The notes under the pieces: generated by a model | What the model saw: only the letters and a program-made list of their open reading frames with translations | Database searches by the model: none | Told to the model about the DNA's origin: nothing | Program-made: the position numbers and the translations under genes | NCBI RefSeq assembly: GCF_000730425.1 | Contig: NZ_CP008896.1 | Location: forward strand, 3,472,001-3,536,000 | Length of the DNA: 64,000 nt | Origin: Pseudomonas fluorescens | GTDB lineage: Bacteria; Pseudomonadota; Gammaproteobacteria; Pseudomonadales; Pseudomonadaceae | Direction of reading: 5' to 3' | Shown here: positions 56,756-64,000 of the stretch, piece by piece | Position numbering within the stretch: position 1 is the first letter of the stretch | How the letters are laid out: every line of letters starts with the position of its first letter

Positions 56756-57116
56756 GTACACGCAGAACCCCTGTGGGAGCGGGCTTGCTCGCGAATGCGG
56801 TGCGCCAGTCACCGAACTGCTGGCTGACACACCGCATTCGCGAGCAAACCCGCTCCCACATTTTTGACCGCGCTCCGTTCGATGGATATGTAACAAAAAC
56901 GCTACTTTTCGCAGCAGCCTCTCCCCCGCCCGCCCCAATTTGTGCGCCACGTCACGGCAACCCCCGCCGTATCTGGTATCAAATCCGTTACAACTTATAG
57001 CCAGGCGACCCCCTCTTCCAACAACGCGCCAATTCGCGACCGCCCCATGGAATGAGGCGCGCATTGTGCAATCGGTCCCGCCGAGCAACTCCCTCAACCA
57101 CCTCAAGGAAGACCTT
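56756..57116. other. Intergenic region between rpiA and the autotransporter gene
   Basis: About 360 bases. The first 105 hold a REPIN (56772-56860). The rest has a TTGACC at 56863-56868, an A-rich stretch ACAAAAACGCTACTTTTCGC near 56893-56912 and, about 115 bases before the start, CGTTACAACTTATAGCC, which could be a -10 region. No coding sequence fits; the frame open from 56940 into the autotransporter gene has non-native composition. Confidence 0.55.
56772..56860. repeat. REPIN, GTGGGAGCGGGCTTGCTCGCGAA family
   Basis: TGTGGGAGCGGGCTTGCTCG faces CGAGCAAACCCGCTCCCACA with about 40 bases between, directly after rpiA. Confidence 0.9.
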
Positions 57117-59063
57117 GTGATCAAGCCCCTAGCTCTCGCTGTCAGCGTTGCCTGTGCCCTGCTGTCGACTCAATCCAATGCCTACGACTATGGCGAGCAC
57201 GCCAATATCACCCTGGAAAAGCTGATCACCGACTACCCCGGCCGTTATCGCGGCACAGCCAACTTTGCCGGGGCCGCCGACTGGATGCAGAGCCAGATGG
57301 GCAGCGCCTATAACATCAGCCGCCAGGACTTCACCTGGAACGGCGGCAGCCGCGCTTCGCAGAACGTGGTGGCCTACGCTGCCGGCACCAAGCCCCAGTA
57401 CGTGGTGATTGGCGCACACTTCGATACCTACTTCGGCCGGCCAACCCTGCAAGGCCTGGACGACAACGGCTCCGGCGCCAGCGTGTTGACCGAAGTGGCG
57501 AAGAACCTCGGCGGCCTGCAACTGGAAAACGGCTTGCAGATCGTCGGCTTCGGCGCCGAAGAGGAAGGCCTGCGCGGCTCCCGGGCGTTTGTCGATTCGT
57601 TGAGTGCCAGCCAGCGCGCCAATATGCTGGCCATGATCAACCTCGACAGCCTGATCACCGGCGACAGGATGTACGCCCACGCCGGCCAGAACAGCACCGC
57701 CAACCCGGCCCTGGCGTCGTTGCGCGAGCATACGTTCCAGATCGCCAAGGAACTGAACATCAACCTGTTCACCAACCCCGGCCTGGACGCGCAATACCCC
57801 GCCGGCACCGGCTGTTGCAGTGATGGCGAAGCTTTCGAGGCGCTGAGCATCCCTATCCTGTACATCGAAGCCACCCACTGGGAACTCGGTGACCTGGACG
57901 GCTACACCCAGACCAACAACCCGGCAATCCCCGGCGGATCCACCTGGCACGACCCCAACGAAGACAACAAGACCGTCCTGACCAACGCCTTCGGCCAGGC
58001 ACGCATCGACCAGCGCCTGCGCGACTATTCGCGCCTGCTCAGCCGCCTGGTGCTGGAGCTGACCAATGCCGACCTGATGGCCTCCACCTCCTCGGGCGGC
58101 GCCGTCGCACGCAACATGCAAGACAACCTGCAACGCCAGCACCAGGCCATGGTGCGCCTGCATGACCGGCGCTGGCTGACCCTGCAATCGGCCAGCCGCG
58201 AAGTGGGCAGCTTCGATGGCGAGATCGGCGTGGACGGCGAATACAACCCAGACAGCGGCTTCGACGCCGCCCCCAACCCCGAGGCCCGGCGCCTGGGCCT
58301 GCATGCCCTGGGCGACTATCAACTGAGCAGCAGCCTGAACATCGGCGCCAGCCTCAGCTACCTCAACGGTCGCGACAAACTGGAACACCGCGGCAAGCTG
58401 GAAAGCGACACGTGGCAAGCCGCAGTCTATGCCTTGTTGAACGATGGTGGCCCAACCTGGCTGGCCGGCGACCTGAGCGTGGGCCACAGCAGCTTCGACT
58501 CAAAACGTAACCTGGTGATCCAGGCCAATGGCGGCCCTGTATTGCTTAACCAGCAGTTGACCGGCGAGACCGATGCCTTGTCCCTCGGGGCCCGGGTGCT
58601 CGGTGGTTATGACTTCGATTTGGGCACGATCAAGACCGGGCCGTTTGCCGGGCTGGACTACAGCCACTCGCGCATCGACAAGTTCCGCGAGAAGCAGAAC
58701 CTGCGCACAGCCCTTGAATATGAAGAACAGTCCTTCGACTCTCTGGAAGCCAGTCTTGGCTGGCGTGTGCGCGGTGCTGTGGCACTGCCTTACGGCCTGA
58801 GCCTGATGCCTTATGGCGACATCGCCTGGGTCAAGGAACTGGCCGACGGTCGCCTGGATGATCTGGACCTGACCGCCCGCGCCGACGGCCAGGTGCGCAC
58901 CGCCAGATTGGGTTCTGTAGACAAGAGCTTTGGCCGCGCACAGGTCGGCAGCCAGTTGGCAATCACCCCGCAGCTTGGGGTGTACGCCGAAGTGAACGGG
59001 CGCCTGGGCCATGCCGAAGGCAGCCAGACCGGTTATTCGTTGGGCGTGCAGTGGATGTTCTGA
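57117..59063 (+). CDS. aaaA: Autotransporter aminopeptidase, AaaA-like
   Basis: A 648-residue surface peptidase. The GTG at 57117 is chosen because AAGGAA lies 6 bases upstream and it starts a signal peptide (MIKPLALAVSVACALLSTQS, cleaved near NA-YD). The passenger (about 25-370) is an M28 zinc aminopeptidase: GAHFDTYF, LDDNGSGAS, FGAEEEGLRGS, INLDSLI and EATHWE supply the metal ligands. The C-terminal 270 residues form the autotransporter beta-barrel, ending in GVQWMF with terminal Phe. P. aeruginosa AaaA (PA0328) is arginine-specific and next to rpiA, as here. Confidence 0.88.
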   Translation: MIKPLALAVSVACALLSTQSNAYDYGEHANITLEKLITDYPGRYRGTANFAGAADWMQSQMGSAYNISRQDFTWNGGSRASQNVVAYAAGTKPQYVVIGAHFDTYFGRPTLQGLDDNGSGASVLTEVAKNLGGLQLENGLQIVGFGAEEEGLRGSRAFVDSLSASQRANMLAMINLDSLITGDRMYAHAGQNSTANPALASLREHTFQIAKELNINLFTNPGLDAQYPAGTGCCSDGEAFEALSIPILYIEATHWELGDLDGYTQTNNPAIPGGSTWHDPNEDNKTVLTNAFGQARIDQRLRDYSRLLSRLVLELTNADLMASTSSGGAVARNMQDNLQRQHQAMVRLHDRRWLTLQSASREVGSFDGEIGVDGEYNPDSGFDAAPNPEARRLGLHALGDYQLSSSLNIGASLSYLNGRDKLEHRGKLESDTWQAAVYALLNDGGPTWLAGDLSVGHSSFDSKRNLVIQANGGPVLLNQQLTGETDALSLGARVLGGYDFDLGTIKTGPFAGLDYSHSRIDKFREKQNLRTALEYEEQSFDSLEASLGWRVRGAVALPYGLSLMPYGDIAWVKELADGRLDDLDLTARADGQVRTARLGSVDKSFGRAQVGSQLAITPQLGVYAEVNGRLGHAEGSQTGYSLGVQWMF

Positions 59064-59073
59064 TTCCCTGACC

Positions 59074-59142
59074 TTGTAGGAAGCCGGCTTACCGGCGATG
59101 GCGGCCTCAAGATCGCCATCGCCGGCAAGCCGGCTCCTACAG
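59074..59142. repeat. REPIN, GGAGCCGGCTTGCCGGCGAT family
   Basis: TTGTAGGAAGCCGGCTTACC faces GCCGGCAAGCCGGCTCCTAC around a short centre, between the convergent autotransporter and SdiA-regulated genes. Confidence 0.88.
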
Positions 59143-59153
59143 AGGTCGGGGTG

Positions 59154-60068
59154 TTATGGCGACGGCTTCTTGAAGACGTAGAACAGGTTCGGCTCACTGA
59201 CCAGATAGAGCGCGCCATCGTCATCCATCGCGATGCCCTCGGCCTGGGGCACGCGTTTCTTCAGGCCATGGCGCCCCTTGAGCAATGACAGGCTGCTCAA
59301 GGGGCGGCCGTCGATGTCCAATTCCAGCACCAGATACGACTCATCGGACAGCGCCAGCAGGTGACCGCTGCGCTCGTCGTATTGCAGGCTGGACAGGTCG
59401 CGCACAAAAAGCCCGGCATCGCGCCGGGGATTGTTGACGACGTGGACCGAGTAGGTTTTTTCTGGTTTGAAATGGGGAAAACCGTGCACTTCATAAATCA
59501 GCATCGGGTCCCGTTCCTTGGCGACAAACAAGCGTTTGCCCACCGAGTCATACGCCAGCCCTTCAAACCCTTTGTTACCCTTCAGGTGTACGCCCAGGGT
59601 CATCTGCTCGGCATCAGCCGCGTCGAGGAACTGCGTGTCGTCCTCCAGATGAATCTTGATCAAGCGTTGCTGGCGCTCATCGCTGATCACATACGTGTTC
59701 TCGCTGATGAACTCCACCGCTTCGGCATCGCCAAAACCCACCAGGTTAATACGCCGCAGGATGTTGCCGTCCAGGGACAACTCGATCAATTCGGCGTTTT
59801 GATTGGTCACGGTAAACAGGCTCTTGCGCACCGGATCAAAGGTCAGCGCCGAGACATCATCGTCCAGGCCCTCGATCACCCGGGCTTCCAGCACCACCTG
59901 ATAATCCGCCAGGCCGATGGAGCGTTCGTCCGCCGGCTGGCGCCAGGCCTGCCAGTTGAACCATGCCCGCTCGAACAGACGAAACTGCTGCGCGACCACT
60001 CCCCCGGCAACCAGAGCGATCAGCAACAAGATAAGAAGGGCAGGTTTGGGGCGGGCAAATCGACGCAT
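59154..60068 (-). CDS. SdiA-regulated domain protein, membrane-anchored beta-propeller (copy 1)
   Basis: A 304-residue protein with an N-terminal anchor (about residues 8-28, ALLILLLIALVAGGVV) and a periplasmic beta-propeller of the SdiA-regulated (YjiK-like) family. Motifs repeated in the propeller: DVSALTFDPVRKSLFTVTNQ, GFGDAEAVEFISENTYVISD and ERDPMLIYEV. Start ATG 60068; an in-frame TTG at 60098 is also possible. It is a clear paralogue of the next gene. No binding partner is known. Confidence 0.82.
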   Translation of the reverse strand: MRRFARPKPALLILLLIALVAGGVVAQQFRLFERAWFNWQAWRQPADERSIGLADYQVVLEARVIEGLDDDVSALTFDPVRKSLFTVTNQNAELIELSLDGNILRRINLVGFGDAEAVEFISENTYVISDERQQRLIKIHLEDDTQFLDAADAEQMTLGVHLKGNKGFEGLAYDSVGKRLFVAKERDPMLIYEVHGFPHFKPEKTYSVHVVNNPRRDAGLFVRDLSSLQYDERSGHLLALSDESYLVLELDIDGRPLSSLSLLKGRHGLKKRVPQAEGIAMDDDGALYLVSEPNLFYVFKKPSP

Positions 60069-60190
60069 GGGGGGCTGGCTCAAAGTCAAAACTGGCAAAT
60101 GAATATCACAGCAGTCTGAATTTAAACTTAAACGCCCCTCACTGTCTGGCCAATGCCGCTCCTAGAGAACAATCCGACGTAATCAGTCGG

Positions 60191-61111
60191 CTATTTCCGC
60201 TTCTCGAAGCGGTAGAACAGATTGGGCTCGCTGACCATGTACAGCGTGCCGTTCTCATCCATGGTGACGCCTTCGGCACGTGGGATGGTTCTTTTCAGGC
60301 CATTGAAACCACCCAACACCGTCATAAAGCTGACTTGCCCGCCTTTTTCGTCCAGCTCCAGCAACAGGTTCGAGTCAGCAGACAGTACCAACAGGTGGCC
60401 GGTACGCGGATCGACGCTCAGGGCCGAGAGGTTGCGGATATCCAGCTCGGAGCTGGGCAACGCCTGCTTGTCGCCGGCCAGGATCTGGCTGCCGTCGCTT
60501 TTCCAGGTAAACAACTGCGCTGGCCGTTCAAAACCCAAGACCAGCTGTTGATTACGCTTGTCCCAAGTGATGGCCTCGAACGCCTTGTTCTGGTTTTCGG
60601 AGGGGCCCAGGTCGTAGCTGGGGAAGTCAGCGAAGGCCAGCTCACGGGTGTCGGCATCGACCTTGACCAGCGTCACGCTGTGCCTGCGCTCATCCACGAT
60701 GGCCAGCACGCCGTTTTCCATGACGGTCACGCCTTCCGGGTTGCTCCAGCCCACCAGAGGAATCTTGCGCAGTACATCGCCCTGCAGGTTCAGCTCCACC
60801 AGGAACGGGTTGCGGCCCATGACCGCGAACAGGGTCTTGGTCCTGGGGTCGTAGGCCAAATCCGAAGCTTCATCCTTTTCCATGCCGGGCAACGGCTTGG
60901 CGTCGATCACGGCCTGGTAGTCCGGGAGCCAGACACTCTCCTGGCGCTCGACCGGGCTTTCAAAACGCTCCAATACCCATAACGCGCCCCGGTCATCCCA
61001 GTGCATCAACCAGGCAATCCCATACAGGATCGCTCCGGTCAGGAGTAGCCAGGAATACCAGCGCATGCTCAGGCGAAGGGTGGGTTTCACAGAAGGGAGA
61101 GGCACGGCCAT
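60191..61111 (-). CDS. SdiA-regulated domain protein, membrane-anchored beta-propeller (copy 2)
   Basis: A 306-residue paralogue of copy 1 with an anchor helix near residues 17-35 (WYSWLLLTGAILYGIAWLM) and the same propeller pattern: EASDLAYDPRTKTLFAVMGR, LVGWSNPEGVTVMENGVLAI and AEGVTMDENGTLYMVSEPNL. The last motif is shared almost word for word with copy 1 (AEGIAMDDDGALYLVSEPNL). The two genes are 122 bases apart in the same direction, pointing to tandem duplication. Confidence 0.82.
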   Translation of the reverse strand: MAVPLPSVKPTLRLSMRWYSWLLLTGAILYGIAWLMHWDDRGALWVLERFESPVERQESVWLPDYQAVIDAKPLPGMEKDEASDLAYDPRTKTLFAVMGRNPFLVELNLQGDVLRKIPLVGWSNPEGVTVMENGVLAIVDERRHSVTLVKVDADTRELAFADFPSYDLGPSENQNKAFEAITWDKRNQQLVLGFERPAQLFTWKSDGSQILAGDKQALPSSELDIRNLSALSVDPRTGHLLVLSADSNLLLELDEKGGQVSFMTVLGGFNGLKRTIPRAEGVTMDENGTLYMVSEPNLFYRFEKRK

Positions 61112-61202
61112 GGAGGCATTCCAGATAATCGGCTGTAAGTGATAGCCCAGGCTCAGAGCGCCTGCGTGCCATATGGCCGAGGATTATCCGGATGGCGTGT
61201 GA

Positions 61203-61231
61203 AAAAAATGCAATGCCCCGATTTGCGGGGA
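61203..61231 (-). terminator. Possible terminator of the FAH/dehydrogenase operon
   Basis: On the minus strand CCCCG-CAAAT-CGGGG is followed by CATTGCATTTTTTTC. The stem is only five base pairs, so it is weak; the REP hairpin at 61247-61274 precedes it. Confidence 0.4.
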
Positions 61232-61246
61232 TAAACGCCAAGCCCT

Positions 61247-61274
61247 TGTAGGAGCCGGCTTGCCGGCTCCTACA
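61247..61274. repeat. Single perfect REP hairpin
   Basis: TGTAGGAGCCGGC-TT-GCCGGCTCCTACA with 13-base perfect arms, 13 bases past the FAH-family stop codon. Confidence 0.85.
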
Positions 61275-61286
61275 TAGGGTATGAGG

Positions 61287-61952
61287 TTAGCGTACGGTGC
61301 TTTCGAAGCGGCTGACGCCCGGCAGTTCCAGCACCAGTTCGTCACCCACCTCCAGCGGGCCGACACCGGCAGGCGTACCGGTGAGGATCACATCACCGGC
61401 CTGCAGCGAAAAGCAACCGGCCATGTGCTGGATCATTGGCACAATCGGGTTGAGCATGTGCGAGCTGTTGCCGTCCTGGCGCACCTGGCCATTGATGGTC
61501 AGGCGGATGCCGATATCGGCCAGGTCCGGGAACATGCTACCCACCACGAACGGTGCAATCACTGCCGCCCCGTCGAAGGACTTGGCGATCTCCCACGGCA
61601 GGCCCTTGGCCTTGAGCTCGGCCTGCTTGTCGCGCAGGGTCAGGTCCAGGGCCGGGGCGAAGCCGGAGATGGCGTCCAGCACTTCTTCACGACTCGGAGT
61701 TTTCGACAAGGGTTTGCCGATCAGCACCGCGATTTCCGCTTCGTAGTGCACCGAACCGCGTTCGGCTGGAATGGCAAAGCCACCTTCCAATGGCACCACG
61801 CAACTGCCCGGCTTGATGAACAGCAGCGGCTCGGTCGGCACCGGGTTATCCAGCTCCTTGGCGTGTTCGGCGTAGTTACGCCCGATGCACACCACTTTGC
61901 CCAGTGGAAAGTGGATATTGGTGCCGTCGACGTACTTATGCTGATAGCTCAT
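61287..61952 (-). CDS. Fumarylacetoacetate hydrolase (FAH) family protein
   Basis: A 221-residue single-domain FAH protein. KVVCIGRNYAEHAKELDNP, HYEAEIAVLIGKPL with the metal Glu, MQDGNS-like RQDGNSSHML and LTGTPAGVGPLEVGDELVLE are all present. Such proteins can be acylpyruvases or oxaloacetate decarboxylases. It is 24 bases downstream of D-2-hydroxyglutarate dehydrogenase on the same strand, a conserved Pseudomonas pair. Confidence 0.85.
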   Translation of the reverse strand: MSYQHKYVDGTNIHFPLGKVVCIGRNYAEHAKELDNPVPTEPLLFIKPGSCVVPLEGGFAIPAERGSVHYEAEIAVLIGKPLSKTPSREEVLDAISGFAPALDLTLRDKQAELKAKGLPWEIAKSFDGAAVIAPFVVGSMFPDLADIGIRLTINGQVRQDGNSSHMLNPIVPMIQHMAGCFSLQAGDVILTGTPAGVGPLEVGDELVLELPGVSRFESTVR

Positions 61953-61976
61953 GGACCACTGCCTCTTTGGTGATGG

Positions 61977-63371
61977 TTAAACAGCGAAGATCTTGCCCGG
62001 GTTCATGATCCCGTTCGGGTCGAACACGGCCTTCACAGCCTTCATGTATTCGATTTCAACCGGGGAGCGGCTGTACGTCAGGTAATCGCGCTTGGTCATG
62101 CCCACGCCATGTTCGGCGGAGATCGAGCCGTTGTACTTCTCGACCGTCTCGAACACCCATTTGTTGACGGTGGCGCACTTGGCGAAGAACTCGTCCTTGG
62201 ACAGGTTTTGCGGCTTGAGGATGTTCAAGTGCAGGTTGCCGTCACCGATGTGGCCGAACCAGACAATCTCGAAATCCGGGTAGTGTTCGCCGACGATCGC
62301 GTCGATTTCCTTGAGGAATGCCGGCACTTTCGACACGGTGACCGAGATGTCGTTCTTGTACGGCGTCCAGTGGGAGATGGTCTCGGAGATGTACTCGCGC
62401 AGCTTCCACAGGTTATGCAACTGGGTTTCGCTCTGGCTCATCACGCCATCCAGCACCCAACCCTGTTCGACACAGTGCTCGAAGGTTTCCAGGGCGTGGT
62501 TGGCCACTTCTTCGGTGGTGGCTTCAAATTCCAGCAGGGCGTAGAACGGGCAATCGGTTTCGAACGGCGCCGGCACATCGCCACGCCCGAGGACTTTGGC
62601 CAGGGCCTTGTCGGAGAAGAATTCGAAAGCGGTCAGGTCCAGCTTGCTCTGGAACGCGTGCAGCACCGGCATGATCGAGTCGAAGTCGGCGGTGCCCAGG
62701 ACCATGGCGGTGAGGTTTTTCGGTGCCCGGTCCAGGCGCATGGTGGCTTCGACCACAAAGCCCAGGGTGCCTTCGGCGCCGATAAACAGCTGGCGCATGT
62801 CATAGCCGGTGGCGTTCTTGATCAGGTCGCGGTTGAGTTCCAGCACATCGCCCTTGCCGGTGACGACCTTCAAGCCGGCCACCCAGTTGCGGGTCATGCC
62901 GTAGCGAATGACCTTGATCCCGCCGGCATTGGTGCCGATATTGCCGCCAATCTGGCTGGAGCCGGACGAAGCGAAGTCCACCGGGTAGTACAGGCCGTTT
63001 TCTTCGGCGACGTTCTGCAATTGCTGGGTAACCACGCCCGGTTGGCACACGGCGGTGCGGTCCGTGAGGTTCACATCGAGGATCTGGTTCATGTAGTCGA
63101 ATGACACCACCACTTCGCCATTCGCCGCCACGGCAGCGGCCGACAAACCGGTACGCCCGCCCGAGGGCACCAGCGCCACCTGGTGCGTGTTGGCCCAGCG
63201 GACAATGGCCTGCACCTGCTCAATGGTCTTGGGGAAGACAATAGCGCTCGGTGCGGGGGCGAAATGCTTGGTCCAATCCTTGCCGTAAGCCTCCAGGGAG
63301 TCGGCGTCGGTCAGCACTTTGCCGGGCTCAACCAGGGTCTTTAGCTCATCAATCAGGGCAGGATGGGTCAT
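61977..63371 (-). CDS. FAD-binding D-2-hydroxyglutarate dehydrogenase
   Basis: A 464-residue flavoprotein of the D-lactate/glycolate oxidase type: a PCMH FAD domain with VPSGGRTGLSAAAVAANG and SSQIGGNIGTNAGGIKVIRYG, and a C-terminal domain with FGHIGDGNLHLNI (metal/substrate His) and EHGVGMTKRDYL. Divergence from serA matches the P. aeruginosa and P. stutzeri genes shown to oxidise D-2-hydroxyglutarate, the by-product of SerA, back to 2-oxoglutarate. The ATG at 63371 gives the expected 464 residues. D-lactate dehydrogenase is the family alternative. Confidence 0.85.
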   Translation of the reverse strand: MTHPALIDELKTLVEPGKVLTDADSLEAYGKDWTKHFAPAPSAIVFPKTIEQVQAIVRWANTHQVALVPSGGRTGLSAAAVAANGEVVVSFDYMNQILDVNLTDRTAVCQPGVVTQQLQNVAEENGLYYPVDFASSGSSQIGGNIGTNAGGIKVIRYGMTRNWVAGLKVVTGKGDVLELNRDLIKNATGYDMRQLFIGAEGTLGFVVEATMRLDRAPKNLTAMVLGTADFDSIMPVLHAFQSKLDLTAFEFFSDKALAKVLGRGDVPAPFETDCPFYALLEFEATTEEVANHALETFEHCVEQGWVLDGVMSQSETQLHNLWKLREYISETISHWTPYKNDISVTVSKVPAFLKEIDAIVGEHYPDFEIVWFGHIGDGNLHLNILKPQNLSKDEFFAKCATVNKWVFETVEKYNGSISAEHGVGMTKRDYLTYSRSPVEIEYMKAVKAVFDPNGIMNPGKIFAV

Positions 63372-63446
63372 CGACAGAACTCTCGAACAATTCATGGTCA
63401 TCCTGAGAACGCTTCACGTCGCAGGAATGAGTGTTTAGCGGGGCGC

Positions 63447-63460
63447 GTATGCTAGCATAC
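63447..63460. promoter_or_regulatory. Perfect 14-base palindrome in the serA divergent region
   Basis: GTATGCTAGCATAC, flanked by GGGCG and CGCCC with one unpaired base. It includes TATGCT on both strands, so it could be overlapping -10 boxes, an operator, or both. Confidence 0.4.
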
Positions 63461-63576
63461 CGCCCCCGCAGGACAGAGCCCAAGGGCGTTTCTGCGGTGA
63501 CGGCTTTCCTGCCGTCCGGGTCAGCTTAAGTGATCCGATTCCCTGCCATTTTTCTCCGGGATACAGGTTTACGCAG

Positions 63577-64000
63577 ATGAGCAAGACTTCTCTCGATAAG
63601 AGCAAGATCAAGTTCCTTCTTCTGGAAGGCGTCCACCCATCGGCCGTCGATGTCCTAAAGGCCGCCGGGTACACCAGCATTGAGTACATCACCAGTTCTC
63701 TGCCGGAATCCCAGCTCAAGGAAAAGATCGCCGACGCGCACTTTATCGGCATTCGCTCCCGCACCCAGCTGACCGAAGAGATCTTCGATCATGCCAAGAA
63801 GCTGGTGGCGGTCGGCTGTTTCTGCATCGGCACCAACCAGGTCGACCTCAATGCGGCGCGCGAGCGCGGTATCGCGGTGTTCAACGCCCCGTACTCCAAC
63901 ACCCGCTCCGTGGCGGAGCTGGTATTGGCCGAGGCCATCCTGCTGCTGCGCGGTATCCCTGAGAAAAACGCTTCCTGCCACCGTGGCGGCTGGATCAAAA
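63577..64000 (+). CDS. serA: D-3-phosphoglycerate dehydrogenase, partial (C-terminus outside window)
   Basis: First enzyme of serine synthesis, also reducing 2-oxoglutarate to D-2-hydroxyglutarate. The visible 141 codons run from MSKTSLDKSKIKFLLLEG through HFIGIRSRTQLTEEI and CIGTNQVDLNAARERGIAVF to NASCHRGGWIK, the substrate-binding domain of the 409-residue long-form enzymes. No standard ribosome site is visible beyond CAGG 9 bases before the ATG. Confidence 0.95.
   Translation, partial: MSKTSLDKSKIKFLLLEGVHPSAVDVLKAAGYTSIEYITSSLPESQLKEKIADAHFIGIRSRTQLTEEIFDHAKKLVAVGCFCIGTNQVDLNAARERGIAVFNAPYSNTRSVAELVLAEAILLLRGIPEKNASCHRGGWIK

Noticed and set aside
57129..58487. A 452-codon open frame opposite the autotransporter gene
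   Set aside because: Antisense to a gene with a signal peptide, zinc ligands and barrel; no independent support.

Overview
The window is a gene-dense, GC-rich chromosomal segment with the gene content and order of a Pseudomonas, most likely of the P. fluorescens group. The evidence is the pilT-yggS-proC-yggT-metX-metW order, ftsY-ftsE-ftsX-rpoH, laoR/laoCBA, thyA-lgt, ptsP-rppH, ilvA-rpiA-aaaA and a D-2-hydroxyglutarate dehydrogenase divergent from serA. These match, from memory, the region around PA0316-PA0395 of P. aeruginosa, interrupted by blocks that sit elsewhere in that species. Intergenic REP/REPIN palindromes of the kinds abundant in fluorescent pseudomonads are scattered throughout. 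I see no rRNA, tRNA, prophage, insertion sequence or CRISPR array.

Layout. 1-7.2 kb: pilT (cut by the window edge), then a rightward housekeeping run: PLP homeostasis protein, proC, yggT, metX, metW, a DUF4426 protein, rdgB, hemW and a DUF3392 protein. 7.3-9.5 kb, leftward: trmB, thiG, thiS, a DUF423 membrane protein. 9.6-14.6 kb: mtgA rightward, then the leftward ftsY-ftsE-ftsX operon followed by rpoH, which has a candidate extracytoplasmic-stress promoter. 14.9-19.5 kb: a two-subunit M16 protease pair, rsmD and a YheT-type hydrolase. 19.5-25 kb: a sulfurtransferase, then laoR divergent from laoC-laoB-laoA (long-chain alcohol and aldehyde oxidation). 25-31.4 kb: coaD, ferredoxin, mutM, an HDOD protein, rlmI and ilvD. 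31.6-37.7 kb: phosphorylcholine phosphatase, cystine transporter, folA, and a DUF2868 membrane protein overlapping a DUF3482 GTPase.

37.7-44.5 kb is the most distinctive accessory block. It is a leftward phosphonate cluster: an ABC importer of the 2-aminoethylphosphonate type, an FAD-dependent oxidoreductase and a PhnZ-like HD oxygenase, with a LysR regulator upstream. No PhnY, PhnW or PhnX lies beside it. Directly upstream, 44.5-47.3 kb, is a cadA/cadR heavy-metal efflux module with a clear MerR-type operator and stretched-spacer promoter.

47.4-64 kb: thyA, lgt, an NRDE protein, ptsP (nitrogen PTS enzyme I), rppH, a HAD phosphatase, a DUF2269 membrane protein, ilvA, rpiA, an AaaA-like autotransporter aminopeptidase, two tandem SdiA-regulated beta-propeller paralogues, an FAH-family hydrolase, D-2-hydroxyglutarate dehydrogenase and the start of serA. 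The last two are functionally linked: SerA makes D-2-hydroxyglutarate as a by-product and the dehydrogenase recycles it.

The best leads for something undescribed are the PhnZ-without-PhnY phosphonate cluster, the DUF2868/DUF3482 membrane-GTPase pair, and several regulatory sites (laoR palindrome, serA-side palindrome, rpoH promoter). Family assignments were made by reading the translations; no database search was possible.
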